NCBI GenBank assembly: GCA_034387635.1
Contig: JAOANU010000006.1
Location: 496,001-560,000 of the forward strand
Direction of reading: 5' to 3'
DNA from: Rhodosporidiobolus odoratus
Taxonomy: Eukaryota > Basidiomycota > Microbotryomycetes > Sporidiobolales > Sporidiobolaceae
DNA length: 64,000 nt
Shown here: piece by piece, positions 57,518 to 64,000 of the stretch
Numbering within the stretch: position 1 is the stretch's first letter
Layout: every line of letters begins with the position of its first letter
The notes under the pieces: generated by a model
Databases searched by the model: none
Told to the model about the DNA's origin: nothing
Seen by the model: only the letters and a program-made list of their open reading frames with translations
Translations under genes and position numbers: made by a program

Positions 57518-58682
57518 ATGTCCCCTACCGTCTGCGCGAATCTCGAACTCGGCATGACCGTCTCACCATCAACACCCATTAAAGCCTGGGCGACCCTGCT
57601 GACGCGTACCAACTACCTTCAAGGCGCCCTTGTCCTTCACCAATCGCTCGTACGCTCCGATTCGAAGTACCCTCTCGTCGTCTTCGCGACTCCCGAACTC
57701 CCTCGAATCGCTCGCGACATTTTGGCTCAACGCGGCATCGCCGTTCGTGACATCGAATACCTCGCACCACCGGAAGACAAGCAAAAGAAGTTGGACGAGC
57801 ACGACAAGCGGTTCCATGATACATGGACGAAGTTGAGGGTGTTCGAGATGGAAGAATACGACGTGCGTTTTCTTCTCCCTGCCAGACTGACACTTCCGGC
57901 TAACCGCTCGTACCTTGAAAGCGTCTCGTCCTGCTCGACTCGGACATGCTCGTGACCCAGAATATGGACGAGCTCCTCGAGATGCCGCTTGAGCAGGGAT
58001 GGATCGCCGCCTCACATGCCTGCACCTGCAACCCTCGCAAGCTGGCGCACTACCCTTCAGACTGGTAAGGTCGCTGCTCTCGCTGCCCCCTCTTTACTTT
58101 GTGCTGACTCTCATGGTATTGCCAGGGTCCCCGAAAACTGCGGCCATACCCAAGCCCGCTTCACCACCCCACTCCCACCCTCCAGCTTCACCAAATCCAC
58201 CCACGACCGCCTCAACTCGGGTCTCGTCGTCCTCCGCCCCTCCCTCTCCACCTTCACATCCATCGTCGACTTCCTCCACACGGACCCTCGCGTTCCTACC
58301 TACGGCTTCCCCGACCAAGACCTCCTGGCCGATTTCTTCCAGGGCAGGTTTTTGCCGCTTAGCTATCGGTATAACGCGCTCAAGACGTTGCGATACTGCC
58401 ATGCCGAGATGTGGAGGGATGAAGACGTCAAGAATGTGCATTATATTCTGAAGAAGCCTTGGTACTACAAGCTGCCGGAGGGAGATCCGGATGCCAAGAC
58501 GCACAGCTGGTGAGCATTCTTCGCATACATCGCTCTGTCAAGTCAGGCTCGACACTGACCGCTCGTTCTCGAGCAGGTGGTGGGACGCTTTCGATCAATT
58601 GCAGGCGAGTTGGGGAGGTGCTCCGAACTGGGACGTTATAGAGGCACAGGTCAATCGCCAGTTGAGGGGGCCGGATGAGTGA
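57518..58682 (+). CDS. Glycosyltransferase family 8 (glycogenin/galactinol synthase-like)
   Basis: Exons 57518-57862, 57922-58064, 58126-58509 and 58577-58682 give 325 residues. GT8 features are AWATLLTRTNYLQGALVLHQSL, PLVVFATPELP, then RLVLLDSDMLVTQNMDELLE with the metal-binding DxD. HACTCNPRKLAHYP, LNSGLVVLRPS, YGFPDQDLLADFFQGRFLPLSYRYNALKTL and VKNVHYILKKPWYY (His-tail motif) follow. The product probably transfers a hexose from a UDP-sugar. It lacks the long glycogen-binding tail of Glg proteins, so a glycogenin role is not assured; fungal GT8 proteins of this length are often uncharacterised. No signal peptide, so cytosolic. Confidence 0.86.
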
Positions 58683-58792
58683 TGGCTATGACGATGCATT
58701 CTCCCGCAAGTCACAGTAGGGCGAGGATCCTGCAAAAGGCAAAAGGCGGCTAAAAAGGTGCATTGCGCCAAGCGGTGCTGTGACTAGATCTT

Positions 58793-60592
<1,800 letters not shown>

Positions 60593-60687
60593 GTTGAAGC
60601 GGAGGTGGAGAAACAAGATGAGAATGCGAGGATGTCGATCAACTGCTCCCGCTACACCTGCCGAACCTACACAGACCACACAGCGAT
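60593..60687. promoter_or_regulatory. 95 bp divergent KAE1/PAC3 promoter
   Basis: Start codons of KAE1 (60592) and the PAC3 homologue (60688) face outward over 95 bp. A bidirectional promoter is the simplest reading; no specific motif is assigned. Confidence 0.5.
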
Positions 60688-61363
60688 ATGTCTGCACTGA
60701 TAGACGGAGCCAACCTCGACTTAGCATCAACCCCCGGTCTCCCCCCGCCTGCTGAAGCTCCTCCTCCTCCTCCGCCTCAACTTCCCTCGGCAATCCCTAC
60801 AGCCCAACGAGCACGCTTGATCAACGGCGTACACACAGACGTGATGCTACAGAACTTCGCCGACCGAATCCTGGTCGTCGTAACTCAACTTGGGAGAATA
60901 GGCTGTATGGTGCGCTTTTCTCTCCTTTTTCTCTATCCCCTTTCCTCGCTCATTGCACATTATTCTGCAGATTCAAATCTCGCCTCCGCCTCCTACCCTT
61001 CCCTCTGCTCTCCCGCTCGCCGCCGCACCGTCAGAAAACCCTTCTATTCTGTCCTCTCTTCCCCCACCTCATCCTTCGACTCTCCTCACTCCGCTGTTCG
61101 GCGTGCCTCCTTCGCCCCATATCTCCTCTCTGCACGATCTCTACGCGTCACAGATTGGCGCCATCGTCTTTCAGCGTTTCAGCGCGGCTTCAGCGGCCGA
61201 CGCCGGCGCAGGCATGTTAACCTTGGGAGCAAAGCCGGTGGTGCTGGGTATCGCGCTGAGGCGGTCCGGTTCCGCAGAGGAGGACGACGAAGGTGGCGTG
61301 ACTGAAGAAGGGCGGGGGACCTTTGCGGAAGTGATGGAGATGGTCCTCGAGTGTTTAAGCTGA
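60688..61363 (+). CDS. Proteasome assembly chaperone 3 (PAC3/PSMG3)-like
   Basis: Exons 60688-60909 and 60971-61363 give 204 residues. A Pro-rich leader precedes [31 protein letters not shown], spliced to IQIS. The 'G-hTDV-F-DRI-VVVTQ-G-iG' pattern is the PAC3/Irc25 hallmark. The second half has [26 protein letters not shown], then a helix and an acidic segment ending [11 protein letters not shown]. In the family it pairs with PAC4 to help build the 20S alpha ring. Two Pro/Ser-rich insertions make it longer than the human protein (~122 residues). Confidence 0.82.
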
Positions 61364-61591
61364 GGAAGGGCAAAGAAGCACGAGAAGATTGGGGCACATG
61401 AAGGTGCATCTGCCCCTTCCTTTCAACCATTGCCTTGTGCTCATTTACACAAAGAGTAGACTCTTGCAACGTGATTGCAGCTCGTCAAGCATATAAGTCT
61501 AGGTTTGTTAACTCTAGAGATTGAGAAAGGTATTTTTCGTCCGACACCGCATAAGCCTCTTCGTCTCGCTCTTCACCTGCTTCACCTGCAC

Positions 61592-62530
61592 CTACTCCTG
61601 CAGAGGTTCCTCCTTCGTAGCGTGTCCGAACCCAGCAGCCCCACGATCATTGTTCCCTCCATTTCCACCCAAGATTCCTCCAACAACGCTCCTGACCCGA
61701 CTCGTGCTCCTCGACCCGGGCTGACTCGCGAGCGGCGAGCGAACACGACTGCGCGAACGGGCTTTGGCGCGATCAAGGTCGCCGGCTTCGGTCGAGGCAC
61801 GCGCGGCGTTGATTTCCTCCATGATTACGCGCTTCATGTACTCGTCTTGGTTGTCGGCTTCCTCCTTGGTCGGACGGTGCCAGAAGGGGTCGTTGACGAC
61901 TGCGTTGTACATTGGATCAATCACTTGACCCGAGGAAGAGGTGCGTGGGGGAGGGGAAAAAAAGAAGACGGGGAGAAGGTCAAACAGAGGGAGAACGCGA
62001 TATGACTTACTGTCCTTAATGGCCGACCTAATCCTCGACATGGAGCGACCCTGGCTCGCGCTCCTCTCGGTACTGTGACCGTTCTTGTCCATGTCCCTCT
62101 TGCTCCTCCTGATAGCCCTTTCGAGGTCCGCAGCGTAGCTGGCCTCTTGAGCAGCAGCGGCCTGCCTCATCGCGTTGGCCTTCTCCGTGTCTTCCTGCGT
62201 TCCGCCGCGCTGGAAGAAAGGGTCGTTGCGGAAGGGGGAGCGGGAGCGAGAGGTGGTAGACGTCGAAGACTCTTGAGCGAGAAGAGCCGGACGTCCAGTA
62301 GTCGAAGGGGAGACGGCGGGAGACTCGTCGGGGATGGCGGCGGGCAAGTCGTCGCCGGCGCTGTACTTGGCTTCCCCATGGCCGGCGGCTGCGCAGGAGG
62401 AGGAGGGCGTCAAGTCGTGGGAATGGCAGATAGCAGCTGGAAGAGGACGGGAAAACGGCAGAAAGGGGAACGTACGCTTAACCGGGTGGATCAATCCTTC
62501 AACGTCGACGGGGGCCATCGTATTGGGCAT
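61592..62530 (-). CDS. Arg/Ser-rich protein of unknown function
   Basis: Exons 62530-62476, 62388-62011 and 61923-61592 give 254 residues. The start MPNTMAPVDVEGLIHPVK was preferred to an upstream in-frame ATG at 62752 because the upstream stretch is low-quality and ends in an acceptor-like CAGCAG. The protein contains two copies of an NDPF motif (RNDPFFQRGGTQEDTEKA and VNDPFWHRPTKEEADNQ), each followed by a charged helix. It also has Arg-Ser stretches (TSRSRSPF, RSRSRVRSP). The doubled NDPF-x-x-x-(T)-x-E-(D/E) unit suggests a short internal repeat. The second acceptor (GTCAAG) is weak. No family is recognised. Confidence 0.62.
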   Translation of the reverse strand: MPNTMAPVDVEGLIHPVKRTFPFLPFSRPLPAAICHSHDLTPSSSCAAAGHGEAKYSAGDDLPAAIPDESPAVSPSTTGRPALLAQESSTSTTSRSRSPFRNDPFFQRGGTQEDTEKANAMRQAAAAQEASYAADLERAIRRSKRDMDKNGHSTERSASQGRSMSRIRSAIKDSKSYRVLPLFDLLPVFFFSPPPRTSSSGQVIDPMYNAVVNDPFWHRPTKEEADNQDEYMKRVIMEEINAARASTEAGDLDRAKARSRSRVRSPLASQPGSRSTSRVRSVVGGILGGNGGNNDRGAAGFGHATKEEPLQE

Positions 62531-63138
62531 CCTAGTCTGCTGGGTGAAAGCGATCAGTGAGCAGGAATCCCATGCAAGATAAGGAGAGATCGCACCTCGC
62601 GGGTGGGGTGAGGGGAGCAAAGGGACACTTGGCTTCGCTGGATCGAGATGGCCCTGGAGCAGCAGCAGCAATGAACCAGCAACACAACCGTACAGATCTG
62701 GAAAGAAGGAGACGAAAGGAGGGCGAGCCATTTTTGTCCTCCTCCTTTTCACCCCGCGGACCCATTCTGGGTGTGGGGTGTTATCGCATGGCGGAGAGCG
62801 TCGAGTTCACGCTGGTCGGTGTGTAGGGACGTGTAGGTGGGAGACGCAGCTGGTTCTGCCTATCTCGAGGCGCTGCAAGAGACCGGCGAGCCGTACCGAT
62901 GAATTTTCACCTCGTCTCGCCCGTCGGCATCGGAACTTCTCTCGGGAGGCTGTGCACCAATATTGTTGGTCGCGCGCGCGACTGAGAAGCTGTAGGTGAG
63001 AAGCTGTAGGCATCCTGCAGGACAGCTGCGCGTGTGAACAGCGAGATGTATTGAGCCAAGATCGGAAACTAACTCGCCAGGTGCCGATAGCGAAGCAGCC
63101 TTGCACCGCCTTGGTCGTTTTCGTTCCGATGTCTAGTG
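62531..63138. other. Divergent intergenic region
   Basis: These 608 bp lie between the Arg/Ser-rich gene start and the Ser-rich partial gene start. It includes a short direct repeat GAGAAGCTGTAGG at about 62986-63010. No coding frame is supported. Confidence 0.4.
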
Positions 63139-64000
63139 ATGCCCTCCTGTTCTGCATCTGCTATCTTTCCCTCCCTGTTCCCAACCTGTTCTGCTTCTGC
63201 GTCGTCTCTCTCGCACTCATCAACGCGCCACCTCGGCAATCTTACATCCGGCTCTTCCCCTTCGCTCTCCTTGTGCGCCGTTCCGATCCCGCTCAAGAGC
63301 ACCCCGACAATGCGGGTACACCCCTTTATCGCATGCTCGCCGACGCCCGCTTCCAACTCGACCTCGCAGTCGACCTCGCCCACTCACAAGTCAGTCAGAT
63401 CACCTCGAACGGCTAACCGCGTGGATCCCTCACTCGAAGAACAACGACCTCGGTCACTCTCAAGGAGGAGGTACAGGCTGCCGTCGCTGCCCACGGATGC
63501 AAGTAGTGACTGCTGTTGTTGCCGAGAGGAGAACGAGGATCTGATGGACTCGCTCAGGCTGTCGGGAGCAGGAATCAAACGGCGGCATAGGCAGGATGGA
63601 AGCAGTGGTAGTGAAGATGCACCGGAACTCAGTGCAAGTCGGACCGACAGTGGCGACTCGTTGGAATCCCAGTCCTCCGGCTCCTCAGCCGCCCCTTCCT
63701 CCTCGATCACCCGCACCCGACTGTTTGACTCCGATGACGACGACGACGACCTCCTCGGCTCGTCCTTTGCTACAGACGACACGCAAAGCTCCTTCTCCCC
63801 GTTCACCCCACCCTCCTGGTCCTCCCCACCTCCACCCGGCTTGGGACAGAAAACCTCCCTCTCCCGCTCACCGTCGTTGCGCAAGTCGTCCCCCGCCAAA
63901 CTTGCCACTTCGGATCCGCTTCTAGCTCCCTCGCCGTCACCGCCCACTCTCTCCCTCTCCGTTGGCGCTTGGTTACCCTCTCCGCCGGAGACAGCCGCAA
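63139..64000 (+). CDS. Ser-rich, probably disordered protein, 3'-truncated by window edge
   Basis: One frame is open without a stop from the ATG at 63139 to the window end (287 codons). It starts MPSCSASAIFPSLFPTC and is dominated by Ser, Thr and Pro, with many SP/TP sites, RPRSLSRRRYRL, a CCCC cluster, ENEDLMDSLRLSG and an acidic FDSDDDDDD. The C-terminal visible part reads SLSRSPSLRKSSPAKLATSD. It may be a phosphorylated regulator whose folded domain lies beyond the window. An in-frame ATG at 63310 is an alternative start. A competing minus-strand frame (63384-63947) is its antisense shadow. Family unknown. Confidence 0.6.
   Translation, partial: MPSCSASAIFPSLFPTCSASASSLSHSSTRHLGNLTSGSSPSLSLCAVPIPLKSTPTMRVHPFIACSPTPASNSTSQSTSPTHKSVRSPRTANRVDPSLEEQRPRSLSRRRYRLPSLPTDASSDCCCCREENEDLMDSLRLSGAGIKRRHRQDGSSGSEDAPELSASRTDSGDSLESQSSGSSAAPSSSITRTRLFDSDDDDDDLLGSSFATDDTQSSFSPFTPPSWSSPPPPGLGQKTSLSRSPSLRKSSPAKLATSDPLLAPSPSPPTLSLSVGAWLPSPPETAA

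Noticed and set aside
62986..63010. Short direct repeat GAGAAGCTGTAGG as a transposon target-site duplication
   Set aside because: The copies are almost adjacent, with no element between them.

Overview
This 64 kb window looks like nuclear DNA of a basidiomycete yeast, most likely a Pucciniomycotina red yeast of the Rhodotorula/Rhodosporidium type. It is GC-rich, and its dense genes are cut by many short introns (about 50-130 nt, mostly with GTGCGT, GTACGT or GTAAGT donors). The LYS1 saccharopine dehydrogenase of the fungal alpha-aminoadipate pathway, an APSES-type MBF factor and fungal LAS21 fit this. The species is inferred from style and cannot be proved from the sequence alone. No tRNA, rRNA, transposon or CRISPR array was recognised.

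Layout. 1-2 kb: a 5'-partial unknown gene and a kinase-fold gene, diverging. 2.3-7.7 kb: a 12-exon minus-strand F-box protein filled with MPPLE/FSFGP repeats. 8-10 kb: TRM44. 10.2-13.7 kb: LAS21/GPI7, sharing a 213 bp promoter with eEF2 (13.9-17.2 kb). 17.5-19.8 kb: RSM22. 20.2-23.1 kb: two divergent F-box/LRR paralogues, one broken. 23.4-25 kb: lipoyl synthase. 26-27.6 kb: JMJD7-like hydroxylase. 28.3-29.5 kb: RAC1. 29.9-31.5 kb: LYS1. 31.7-33.6 kb: a beta-trefoil-like protein. 33.7-36.9 kb: a VIT/vWA protein with FG-like repeats. 37.7-39.6 kb: a 2OG-Fe(II) oxygenase. 39.8-40.4 kb: a FAM32A homologue. 40.6-42.7 kb: a mitochondrial acyl-CoA dehydrogenase. 42.8-44.0 kb: a six-exon orphan gene that only appears after splicing. 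44.0-45.4 kb: gene-poor. 45.4-47.7 kb: MBP1-type factor. 48.6-49.5 kb: NDUFB7. 49.9-50.8 kb: an unknown coiled-coil protein. 51.3-54.4 kb: ARMH3/DUF1741. 54.6-57.3 kb: eIF3b. 57.5-58.7 kb: a GT8 glycosyltransferase. 58.8-60.6 kb: KAE1. 60.7-61.4 kb: proteasome chaperone PAC3. 61.6-62.5 kb: an Arg/Ser-rich unknown. 63.1 kb to the end: a Ser-rich partial gene.

Most genes are unrelated housekeeping functions: translation (eEF2, eIF3b, RSM22), tRNA modification (TRM44, KAE1), mitochondria (LIP5, ACADSB-like, NDUFB7, RSM22), GPI anchors, signalling (RAC1) and the cell cycle (MBP1). There is no operon-like pathway cluster. The unusual content is the repeat-filled F-box gene, the broken/intact F-box pair, the orphan 42.8-44 kb gene, and the very small exons in several conserved genes. 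I built the exon models by hand from splice signals. Where all exons are listed, their summed length is a multiple of three.
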